Origin: Anas platyrhynchos
Lineage: Eukaryota > Chordata > Aves > Anseriformes > Anatidae
Assembly (NCBI RefSeq): GCF_047663525.1
Contig: NC_092592.1
Coordinates: forward strand, 21,318,501 to 21,382,500
Length of the DNA: 64,000 nucleotides
Direction of reading: 5' to 3'
Shown: piece by piece, positions 50,153 to 62,100 of the stretch
Layout of the letters: the number at the start of each line of letters is the position of its first letter
Position numbering within the stretch: the first letter of the stretch is position 1
Notes under the pieces: model-generated
Databases searched by the model: none
Seen by the model: the letters and a program-made list of their open reading frames with translations, nothing else
Told to the model about the DNA's origin: nothing
Translations under genes and position numbers: made by a program

Positions 50153-53100
50153 GTAAAGTTATGATATTTCTGTAGAAAGGATTTACTAACCATTGGGAAG
50201 ATATATCTTATATATATCCTTATATATCTTATATATCCCATTTGGGGGGGGGGGAGGGGGGGTGTTTGTGTGGACTGCAGGGGTGCAGAAGGTAGAAAGT
50301 ACATAATATCCGTGTAGTACGGGAACCTGCTCACTACAGACCGACATTATTCTGAACGTCATCTTTAGCTGATCTGAAAGGATCATCCTCTCGTGTGTCT
50401 TGCTGTGCCTCCTGGGTCTGTTCTGTCATCTTTGCTACAAGGCAGGAGGTATGGAGAGAATGGGAGTATCCTTCAGTCCAAATGTCATGTTCGAAAGAGA
50501 TGACTTCCCAGGCTTCTGAGGTTGGAAGGTGCCAAAGGAGACACAGATGGGTACATACTTCATGTATGAGGTGATACATTTTTCATGTCATGTTTCCTGA
50601 AGAAATACCTGAAATAAAACCTCAACTGGTATAGTTTCACAATTGCAGGATGCAACCTGAATGATACTGGACAAGACTCGTGGTTCTCCAGGTATAATTT
50701 TGGTCCAGTTTCGGAACCAAATTTTCAAGGATATTTGATGTTGCTGCATTCAAATATTCCGAAGTGCACTTTTTTTTCCCCTTTGTCTCTTTTCTCAACA
50801 TTTGGTACTAGGAGTTCCCTGCCTCATGAGGTGTTCATTCACAAGGACATAGTTCCATCCATTTAAAGTACACTAACATCTTCTTGTCTCTTGTTGCTTA
50901 TAACACAAAAAATGAGAATAAGATTCAAATCTTCAGGAGCCCAATGACCACGATGGCTGAGCAGCCAACCTTTACTATATACTGACTCAGCTTTACTGTT
51001 ACCACTTGCAGTAATGTCTCTGCTCTGTTGTTATCCACTGTTCTTTCTTTGTTTCTGTTGTGGAGTTTTCACACGGGCCACATGCTATCCTCCTGCACTA
51101 GAGTAAATCCACATCTTCTTTAGGCTCTCGTTTCTGTTTCTGGTCTATTGCATGGCCAGAGCAGTCTTTTGGTTTGTCTGTCCAGGAGTGAGGGTGGCAG
51201 CCATCACGGCAGCAAAAAAGCTCTCTACTTTGTTGAGATGCCAAAGAGTTATCATTATGACAGCAGTGAATGTGCGTTGGAACAAGCAAAAGCAAAAAAG
51301 CCTGTCTCCTTCCTCTACCTGTGATGACTTGAGATGTGTGGCCTTTGATCCCGATTTGCAGGAGGATGATAGTTGTGCACCAGTGGGGATAGGTATCAGG
51401 GCTGAGCTCTCTAGGAGGTGCAGAAAGCAGGAAGATTGTGGGTATTATTGATGCCAATTCCATCACTAGGCTTTCAAGTGGAGTTTCTTATGCCTTTCAA
51501 CTTAAGGAGAGATTCTGAAAACACAACACAAAGCCATTACAGCAAGAACAAGTAAACAAACTAATGGTGTTAGGCGGGTCATCAAAACCATAATATTGAG
51601 GCTTCTTTTAAAGAAAGTGTTCCTGTCTTTTTGATCAATCCTGATGACATTTAATGAGTTGCTTTTACTTTGTGAAGGAATCAGAACATTAGCTGGTATA
51701 AATCTGCACTGAAGCCAGCAGAGCTCCATTGATAGACATCCTGAACACGATTTGGCTCTAAATTGTATGCTGAAAATATTGAGTTGGGCTATTTGATTGA
51801 GTCTTATGACATATATCTTCAAGTATGTGAGTAAGCAAGGGACAAATATTTGGAGCTTGATAGCTCAGTATACATAAAAAGAACTAATAGCAGTAAAGCT
51901 AAAATCAGATGCAGTTCTGCTATGGAAGTCCTTATCAGAAGGTCAGATGTTGGCACATGCATGACTGAAATGAAACTATGACATTCCAGGAATGTGACAA
52001 AGTCTTGTGACAAAGACTGAATTTCTGCAAAAAGTAAACTGAAAAACAGGCAGAAAAAAAATATAAATAAATAAATAAATAAATCCAGTCCATATTGAAG
52101 TCTGGCAGAAAACTGAAGAGTGATTTAGCAAAACATAATGGTCATCAAATTTCAGTTTTGGCCAGCCTCAAATCTTTTGTTCACACTGGAATTTTTCATT
52201 TTAGAGGTTATTTAACGAGTTTTAGTCAAGTTTTGAGATGAAAAATAGTTCTGTTTTGAAAAGTTACAAAAATCTAGCAACTCACAAGAGTGTTCTTTGG
52301 GAATGGGACTCCTCCTATAGCCTTTGAGAATGGCCATAAAACTTCTCAATTTTTTTCTTTACATCCCTCAGGTCTGTGGGGCACTACGCTCACTGAGAAC
52401 ACAGCTGAAAACAGAGAGCTTTATGTGAAGACCACACTGCGAGAACTTCTAGTCTATATTGTGTTCTTGGTGGACATTTGTCTATGTAAGTACATATCAT
52501 ATCTCATAGCTGTCTTTTCACGCTACATGAGGGGAAGAAGGTGAGGTTTTATTATTAGACTTCCTCACCCTGTTTTAGGTGTTAAACTGATTGTACATAT
52601 AATCACTGCAGCAAGCAGGTGTGCTGTTGACTCACAGAATAGCTGCTGCACACACAAGTAAAATGGCTGACAATTGCCCTAGACTGAATTGATACCTGCT
52701 AGATTTACGTAAACCACATTATCAACTCTGTTGACATCACGGTCCTGGAAGAGTCTGCACAGCAAGATTATTTTCACAGCAAATGTTCAAACATCAGACA
52801 GCAGCTCTAGAAACTTCTTGGGATCAGAGACACGGGGTTCAGAGAGATTTTTGTCTCTGAGGCTGATGAGGTGCCTGAGGTGATAATGCAGATGGCAGCT
52901 TGTGTTGTTCTTGGGTAGATTTAATGCAGCCCTGTACTGAATGCTAATGGCCTTTGTGTGGTTAGAACAATGACTGTTTGTTTTTTGGGAAGGTTCATTC
53001 ACTATCACAAATGAGCACCTGTGACACAGAACAGTGAAGAGGATTATATTTCATGGACCCTGTAGTAGGAGAGACAGACAGACAATACCAACCCAAGTTA

Positions 53101-56100
53101 CTATCACACTGACCCATGGAGACCGTCCTTCCTGAAGAAGCAGGGCATGCACACAGACGTACATGCAGTCGCACACTGACTCATCTAGAAGTGTTTGGGA
53201 GGTGAATGTTGAATACCTGCTGCTTTATTTTCACAGTATTCTTTCAACAGTAGGACTTGTTCCTAGTGATTGCCGTGATGGATGCTTTTCTGCAGGGAGG
53301 AGCTCTGGGTAGTTGAAACAACATATATTTATTTGATTTTTTTTTTTGGTAGACAAAAATTTAACTGGAATTTTCCACTACAGGTTAGTCTCTATACTTT
53401 CATAGCTTTATATCAGAACTAAGTGCACACAAAATACAGCTCATGAATTTTGTTATGAGAAAGAAGATTTCTTTTCCCCCTCAGAAAGACAAAATTTCTG
53501 AGAGAAAATGTCACCCAGGATGTTCAGTTGCATCATCCAGTGGTCTTCGTTGGCATTTAAACTCCTAAAATATGTCATTCTGACAGTTTAAATTCTGGAG
53601 GATGCAGAAAATAAAGTTGAACTCCCTAAGCAATCAAGAAAGTAATGTGATTAGAGGTCTCAAGGTTTCTTCTCTTCTGCCCTGCTCAGCTTACTTACGA
53701 CAGTAGAAGCTATGCAGAAAATGAATGTATATACCAGGCTCTGATATTTAGGTGTAAGAGAGGACCTTCCTTTTGTCTCTTCTCTTAGTGACATATGGAA
53801 TGACAAGTTCCAATGCCTATTACTACACCAAAGTGATGTCTGAGCTCTTCCTGCAGACCTCTTCAGACAGCCGTGTTTCTTTCCAGTCCATTGGCAGCAT
53901 GTCTGACTTCTGGGTGGTGAGTACACATCTGGCCTGGCATGGGGAGCCCTGGAAATCTCAGCTAGGGTGGGATATTCAGTTACCTCTGAATGTGCTACCT
54001 AGTGCTTTTAGCAAGCCATTCTACAGCTGCTTGCCAGCTACTAGCAGTAGATATGGTATCATTTACATGCAGAATACACACTGATTTAGAACATTATATA
54101 TCCCTTTGAGCACTGTGGCCAGAATACTGACTAGGCTAAGTATTGTGTGTGTCCAGAAAAGTCCATTCCAGGCTTTCTTGTGACAGACATAGCTTTGAAT
54201 CCTGCAGTCTAATGTCTTCATGCTGGTCTCTTAGTAATAATTTTATCTCCATTTTCATGGGCAAAATGGGATCAGTGTAGTTAACTTGTAATTTATGCAT
54301 GGCCTGGCCTGACCTGTAGATTCTTTATGGAGAAACTGGATTCAAATTTGCACTGACTTTTACCAAAGAAAATAAAGAGGGGAAAAGATGTTGGGATCTA
54401 TCACATTTTTATTAAAGAACTGGAGAAGGAATAATATGGTCCACAGTGAATGTCGTTGAGATATTGCAACCACGTATCTCTAATGGCCAGCCAGAAATTA
54501 ATGGTCAGTTAGCTTTGCCTTTTTTCTGGTATATTAAAAAAGCACAATGAACTATGGCACTGTTGTTTCCCCCACTGTTTACATGGAACTGGTCCACCTT
54601 GTTTTAATAATTCATACCTTATGCCAGGACAGTTCCTCCAGACTTGTGTTGCCTGAAAAGGAAGGGACAAAGAGGTTGTAGGGCCCCTGTCTCCTTGTTA
54701 GCATAACGAGGTGCAGCAAGCACCTTACAGGCCTGAGAGGAGCCACCACACTACCCTGCTGCCCAGCATCCCTCTTCTACCCTGCAGCTCCACCCAGCTC
54801 CATATGGGGGCTCCCCTCCTTAGCATATACGCAACGGGAGCTCTACCAGTAGAGCAGTGTGGGTCAGGTCTTATCTCAAGCCCAAACTAACAAAATTCCT
54901 CTGATATGTAGGCTATGAACCAGTTGCTTTCTTCTCCCTCTCACGCAGTATGCACAAGGTCCTCTTCTGGATAATCTTTACTGGACAAAGTGGTACAACA
55001 ATGAGTCCCTAGCAGCACACAATACCCAGTCGTACATCTATTATGAGAACCTGCTGCTGGGTGTCCCACGGATGCGACAGCTGAAGGTGAAGAACAATTC
55101 CTGTGTGGTCCATGATGACTTCAAGGAGGAAATCTCAGGCTGCTATGATGTATACTCAGAAGACAAGGAGGAAAGAATCTCCTTTGGACTTGTCAATGGA
55201 ACAGCGTAAGTACATCTGCTGTTTGGGATTAGAATATTTGTGATTTTTACATTTTTTTAAATTGCCCCAAATTAGTCTCTTCTGGTTAAAATAAGATATG
55301 CTGAGCTGCAGAATGAATTAGTAGGGGTGAGTTTCTCACACAAGGCTGGAATTCCCCTTGCAGTTAGAGGCAGCAAGTCCTTTGCATCAAGCCTCTTCAA
55401 GGAGACACAGACTGAATGCTAGAGTGGAACCTGCTGAGAAAGCCATGAGAAATCCAGATGAGAATTAGGTAGACATTGTTTGTCTGTTTTTAAAGGAGTG
55501 CACCCCTTTCATCTTGAAAACCTATTCCCAGCTTTTTTTTGCCTTTTTTTTTTTTTTTTCTCCAGACAGAGGTGTCTGAACCATTTTCTTAAGACCCAGA
55601 TTTCTTAACTTCTAATTCTACACTGAGATGGAATATAACATGTAAAATCACCATCACACTTGGTTATTTATTTATTTTTTACTGATTATTCATGTAATTG
55701 ATGTGGATTTTCCTCTATAATAAAGTGAGGCAGCTGCCATTTAATAACCCCTTGCTTGCTGCTTGAGTCTTGATCTGTGAAAAAAAAAGCTATTTTTCAT
55801 ACGGAAATTTGTGTGCAAGAGCGTTCTAAGCAGAGAACTGCATGCAACATGGTAGGAGGCAATACAACAGACCCTGTGAATAACCTTGAAAGCAAACAAG
55901 GCTATGACATAGCCAAAGAGCCTGCAGAATTTTCCCTCCATTTGTGTTGTGTCACTGCTGGGAAGCACTAGATCAGAAATCTATCAACAATGAAAAACTG
56001 GTGTAAGCTCAGAACTGGAGTAGGAGTTATGTGCCAACTCTTTGATTAAACTGCTCTGTCCTTTGAAGATGCCGTTTCATTTCTCCTGACTGCAAAGTTC

Positions 56101-59100
56101 TATCCAAGACTGTGGGTGGTAAGTGATGCCTTTTCTCATGGGTTGTCTGTTGCAGGTGGAGGTACCATTCTGAGGAAGAGCTGGGTGGCTCATCTCACTG
56201 GGGAAGACTAACCAGTTATAGTGGGGGAGGATACTACATAGACCTCAAGTTGACCAGAGAAGAGAGTGCTGAAGCCCTGCAAATCCTGAAGGAGAAGTTG
56301 TGGCTGGATCGGGGGACACGAGTTGTCTTCATTGATTTCTCTGTGTATAATGCAAATATCAATCTGTTCTGTGTTCTGAGGTAGGCTGAGTCCCACTGGA
56401 AATTCTTCTGCCTCTCGCTTGTTTCTCAATGTCACGTATTCTTAAAACGCAAAAATAATCTGTTCCACTATGAGGTGTAGGACTGAATGGTATCAGTAGA
56501 TATTGTATGGATTAGCAAGAAGACTTGGTCTTTCTGACACAAGTAGACACACTTCTTTTGAGCTTTCATGCTTTTCTATCACAAGTAGTGAAGCAGCAGA
56601 GAGAAGAATGCATAAACACATGCACAACTCTTCCAGTCACAATTTGATGGATAGCTCATACTCAGGTTTGATGCTTCCATCCCACCATTTGTAATTAACA
56701 GTGTTTTCTTGTTCCCTTCAAGGTTAGTGGTTGAGTTTCCAGCCACTGGTGGTGCCATCCCCTCCTGGCAAATCCGGACAGTCAAGCTTATACGATATGT
56801 CAGTGCATGGGACTTCTTCATTGTTGCCTGTGAAATCGTCTTCTGTGTCTTCATCTTCTACTATGTGGTGGAGGAGATTTTGGAGTTGCGTATCCACAAA
56901 CTTCAGTACTTCACCAGCATCTGGAACATATTGGATGTGGTTGTCATCCTGGTAAGGATGCTTGCACGCTTTTTTTTTTGGGGGGGGGGGGGAGGAAAAA
57001 GGGCAAAGGGGTACAAGAGACAGCTAATGAAAGAATGGGGAAACTGGTCTAGACAAGACAAGAGCTGACGTGTTTTGCTCCAATAGAAAAATGGACTGGC
57101 GGAGTAAATGGTCATGTGGTTTTCTATCAGGTATTAGAAAAAATTCTTCCCTTAATGATGCTTGAGAAGCTGTGAAGTCAGGTCATCACTCAGTCCATTA
57201 GGGCCTTATTTCCATCCCCCACCAGTAGAGTGTAGGTATGAAGTGTGATACCAAGTAATTCTGTGGCACTTTAGTATCTGTGGACACTTCTACACTCACT
57301 GCAGACCCTTCTTCTTCACAGCTCTCCATCGTTGCTATTGGATTTCACATCTTTCGCACCATTGAGGTGAACAGACTGTTGGGAGAGTTGTTGAAACACC
57401 CTGACACCTATGCAGACTTTGAGTTCTTGGCATTCTGGCAGACTCAGTACAACAACATGAATGCAGTCAACTTATTCTTTGCCTGGATCAAGGTATTGTA
57501 GGGGATCTGGGGGGTGCCTGGGCTCCAGTCTCAGACCTGTTCTGTTGGATATCCTGAGGGCTAACTCCTCTATCTCTCATAGTGAATGAGGATAACACCT
57601 GTAGAACAGGGAAGGATTTCCTCAAGTGTCATGTGCTCTGTTTTGTAGTAAATCCAGGCAGCTTTTCACCTTCATAGCACTCCCTCCTTTAAATTTTCAT
57701 TTGACTCAGGGAAAAAAGTCATATATTTATGACCCAGTCGTAAAATGGTGGCACTCCCAGGGCAAACAACCTGAACTCTAGGCCTCTATTCCCCCAGCTT
57801 GGCTGTCTCCTCAGTGCTTTGATACCATAGAGAAACTTGGTCTTAGTAAGCAAGTACATGTAGGAAAGAGACTGATCTAGCTGGTGGTTTGGCCTAATTT
57901 TGTCCCTGTTCTGTCTTCTTGCAGATATTCAAGTATATTAGCTTTAACAAAACAATGACACAGCTCTCCTCCACACTGGCACGTTGTGCCAAGGACATCC
58001 TGGGCTTTGCCATTATGTTCTTCATTGTCTTCTTTGCCTACGCCCAGCTGGGTTACCTTCTTTTTGGGACACAAGTGGAAAACTTCAGTACCTTTGTTAA
58101 ATGCATGTAAGTGTATTAGTTGTAACCACATTTTCATCATTACCAGCTGTCGTCAAAAGAACTTTAACTGCTTTCCAACCAATAGCATATTTGCTATTGC
58201 AAATATGAATGTCATTCAGACACCTCTTGTATTTCATGTAATAAAGTCACGATGGCTAAAAAGTTGCTCACAGTCCCACACCTATAACATCCTCGTGGAC
58301 AAAAGAATGTAGTGAGAAAATGGAAGGTTACAGACAGATTTTTGTTTGTCTGGTGTTTGTAAGCAGCCCTTTGGGTCAAAGGAAAGCCCAGCCTTTTCAG
58401 GCTGAGAATTCAGTTCTGTTTTGTTGTAGTCTAGGCAGCTTTCAGCTAATGTGGAGTTGTTAGGCACACCAAGGACGCTTTGCGTGCAGTGTAGCATATA
58501 GTCATTCCGCAGAAAATTATTGTAGCTGAGCTGTTAATATAGTTTGTGTTCACCAGATCATTATGTCTTCTTCTCATCTGCTGTGGGTCCATAAAAGTGG
58601 TAGAATGGTTTTGATTGCTGCTGAGACCTTGGCAACTGTGTTTTTATACACCAGCAGGTGGCTTTTGCTCTACTTAGGTTCAACTTCTCTAATTCTGGGA
58701 GTAGGAACTAAATAACTTAAAATAAGTCTTTTGAGGTAAGCTCAAAGTGTTTTCTCTTTAATAAGGAAGAGGTCTAGATAGAAGCTCTGGAGCTTTGAAA
58801 TTCGCTAGCTTCTAGATAAAGCCACAGATCACATCATTTCAGTGTACAACAGCTGCTTGAAAACTTGTCCATTTTTCCTCAGATAGTGCATTTTAATAAA
58901 AACAAAGTTTTGATACAAATATTGTTTTTTGCTTCAGGGCTTTCAAAAGAAAGATCGGAAGTAATGCATTTATCAATATTTAGCTTTAAACACCAAAATG
59001 GAAAAAGTCAAACTGTTTGTTATTTTTGTTTTATATAAAACATTAAATATAAAAAATAAGAGTGTTGGAATTAATATTGAATATATAAAATTAAATATAA

Positions 59101-62100
59101 TAGTAGTTGATATTTCACAACTATGCTTATCCAATTAAAATAATTATTTTATATTTGATATATTTTACATTTATATCTGATTTTAATATAACATTTCTGC
59201 CTCAACATAACAGGTCATTCTGAAAGTTGGTAGTCATATAATATGCCAATTATAACACAAATTTAACACAATGCTTCCTAAATTAAGCCATATAGTAACA
59301 TAAAGAAGGTAAGATAGACATTTTCAAAGGAGAATAAATATAAATAATTTCTTACTAGAAGAAGACATTTCAACATCACAGAATTGGCACAACTTGAACC
59401 AAAGAGGAAGCAAAACCCTATTCTTCTCTCTTAGACATGAAAAACATTCCCAGCTCTCTCAATATATGAAAAGTAAGGAATCCGAAATGGAGCTTTACCT
59501 TTCCTAGACAGGATTTTCAGACTCGATGTCAAGACCCTTTTCTCTGAGCTTCATGGTCTGTGTGTCCCTTTCTGTCTCTGTTTTCCTTTTTTTTTTTTTT
59601 TTCTTTTTAATTGCAAAATATTTGTTTGTTGGTTCGTTTGTTTATCAGAGTCACCTCAGTGGCCAATTTCCAGAGAAGCCCCATAAATAACGATCAGGAT
59701 GCCTTAAATGGGGGCAAGAACAGTGGGTAGATGACACCTTAGGAAGGGTGTCAGGGAAGCGAGTTAAGAAGGACAATCCTTCAGTCCACATGCCCAGTCA
59801 GGCAACACGTGATGTTAGGGAGTCATATGCTATAGCAGTGTTTTTCAGCCTGTGCTCCGTAGTCCTCTGGCATCTGGTCCTGTGAGAGGTTACCTCTCTC
59901 TCTCACAGGCTTCCGCCTGTGACCATTCAGGCTGCAGGTGGGTTCAGGGTTCTCCTCAGGACTATCTTAGGAGGTAGAATAAATGTATGTGCCTTTGTGT
60001 GACCTTGTGCTCTACCTCTCCTCCAGCTTCACACAGTTTCGGATCATTCTTGGTGACTTTGACTACAATTCCATTGACAATGCCAACAGGGTCCTTGGGC
60101 CTATTTATTTTGTCACCTATGTGTTCTTTGTCTTCTTTGTGCTCCTGGTAAGTAAGAAAGGCCTCCTTGCCTCTGTTTTGGCAGCAGTGCTGGAGATAAC
60201 GCGTCATAGCAATCCCTCCCCTATGTTAGGTGCAGTGCAAATGCTTAGAAAGAAAGTTTCCTGTACAACAGCTTTGTGGTACAAATAGTCCAAAGTAGAC
60301 ACAGAGCACATCATTGCATTTGGGGATTTGATTGATACTCAGGGAGATTAAGGGCCATATTTCCATCATTTATCTTGAAGACTAAAACTAATTGGGAATG
60401 TCACTCGTGTGGTACCTGAACTCAAGAGGATCAGTTCAGCTGTCTTCCTAGGCAGTGGACCCAGAGGGTTGCTCATTGTGTTAAATTCTGAGTACCAGGG
60501 ATTCAAAAGTAACTTAAGATTCTATTCCCATGCGCCCAAAGATGAGCCAGCGGGGAAGAAGACCAGCCTGGCTCAACAGAGAATTGTGGCTTGAGCTTAG
60601 GAGAAAAAAGAGGGTTTATAATCTTTGGAAAATTGGACAGGCCACTAAGGAGGACTATAAGGATGTAGCGAGGCTGTGCAGGGACAAGATTAGGAAGGCC
60701 AAAGCTCATCTGGAGCTCAATCTGGCTACTGCTGTTAAAGATAACAAAAAACGCTTTTATAAATACATCAACACAAAAAGGAGGACTAGGGAGAATCTCC
60801 ATCCTTTACTGGATGCAGGGGGAAACTTAGTTACAAGAGATGAGGAAAAGGCGGAGGTGCTTAATGCCTTCTTTGCCTCAGTCTTTAGCGGCAAAACCGG
60901 TTGCTCTCTGGATACCCAGTACCCAGAACTGGTGGAAGGGGACGGGGAGCAGGATGTGGCCCTCACCATCCACGAAGAACTGGTTGGTGACCTGCTACGG
61001 CACTTGGATGTGCACAAATCGATGGGGCCAGATGGGATCCACCCAAGGGTACTGAGAGAACTGGCAGAGGAGCTGGCCAAGCCCCTATCCATCATTTATC
61101 AGCAGTCCTGACTATTGGGGGAGGTCCCAGCTGACTGGCGGCTAGCAAACGTGACGCCCATCTACAAGAAGGGCCGGAGGGCAGACCCGGGGAACTACAG
61201 GCCGGTCAGTTTGACCTCAGTACCAGGGAAGCTCATGGAGCAGATCCTCTTGGGAGTCATCATGCGGCACTTGAAGGGCAAGCAGGCGATCAGGCCCAGT
61301 CAGCATGGGTTTATGGAAGGCAGGTCCTGCTTGACGAACCTGATCTCCTTCTACGACAAAGTGACGCGCTGGGTGGACGAGGGAAAGGCTGTGGATGTGG
61401 TCTACCTTGACTTCAGCAAGGCTTTTGACACCGTCTCCCACAGCATTCTCCTCAAGAAACTGGCTGCTCTTGGCTTGGACTGGCGCACGCTTCGTTGGGT
61501 TAGAAACTGGCTGGATAGCCGGGCCCAAAGAGTTGTGGTAAATGGAGCCAAGTCCAGTTGGAGGCCAGTCACTAGTGGCGTCCCCCAGGGCTCGGTGCTG
61601 GGGCCGGTCCTCTTTAACATCTTCATCAATGATCTGGATGACAGCATTGAGTGCACCCTCAGTAAGTTCACAGATGACACCAAGCTAGGTGCGTGTGTCG
61701 ATCTGCTCGAGGGTAGGAAGGCTCTGCAGGAGGATCTGGATAGGCTGCACTGATGGGCTGAGGTCAACTGTATGAAGTTCAACAAGGCCAAGTGCCGGGT
61801 CCTGCACCTGGGGCGCAATAACCCCAAGCAGAGCTACAGGCTGGGAGAGGAATGGTTGGAGAGCTGCCAGGCAGAGAAGGACCTGGGAGTGATGGTGGAC
61901 AGTCAGCTGAATATGAGCCAGCAATGTGCTCAGGTGGCCAAGAAGGCCAACGGCATCCTGGCTTGTATCAGAAACACTGTGACCAGCAGGGCTAGGGAGG
62001 TGATCGTCCCCCTGTACTCGGCTCTGGTGAGGCCGCACCTCGAGTACTGTGTTCAGTTTTGGGCCCCTCGCTACAAGAAGGACATCGAGGTGCTTGAGCG

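Larger units (their letters stand above)
50153..52371 (+). other. PKD2L1: PKD2L1 intron 1
   Basis: A 2.2-kb intron. A TATATATC-type tract (about 50199-50237) and a G-rich run (50244-50262) sit just inside the donor, and an AAAT/TAAA microsatellite lies at 52061-52084. No gene seen within. Confidence 0.8.

Noticed and set aside
61109-61753. Stops in the CR1 frame as signs of a spliced or recoded host gene
   Set aside because: The flanking protein is plain CR1 reverse transcriptase and the element has the CR1 3' terminus. The stops are ordinary decay.
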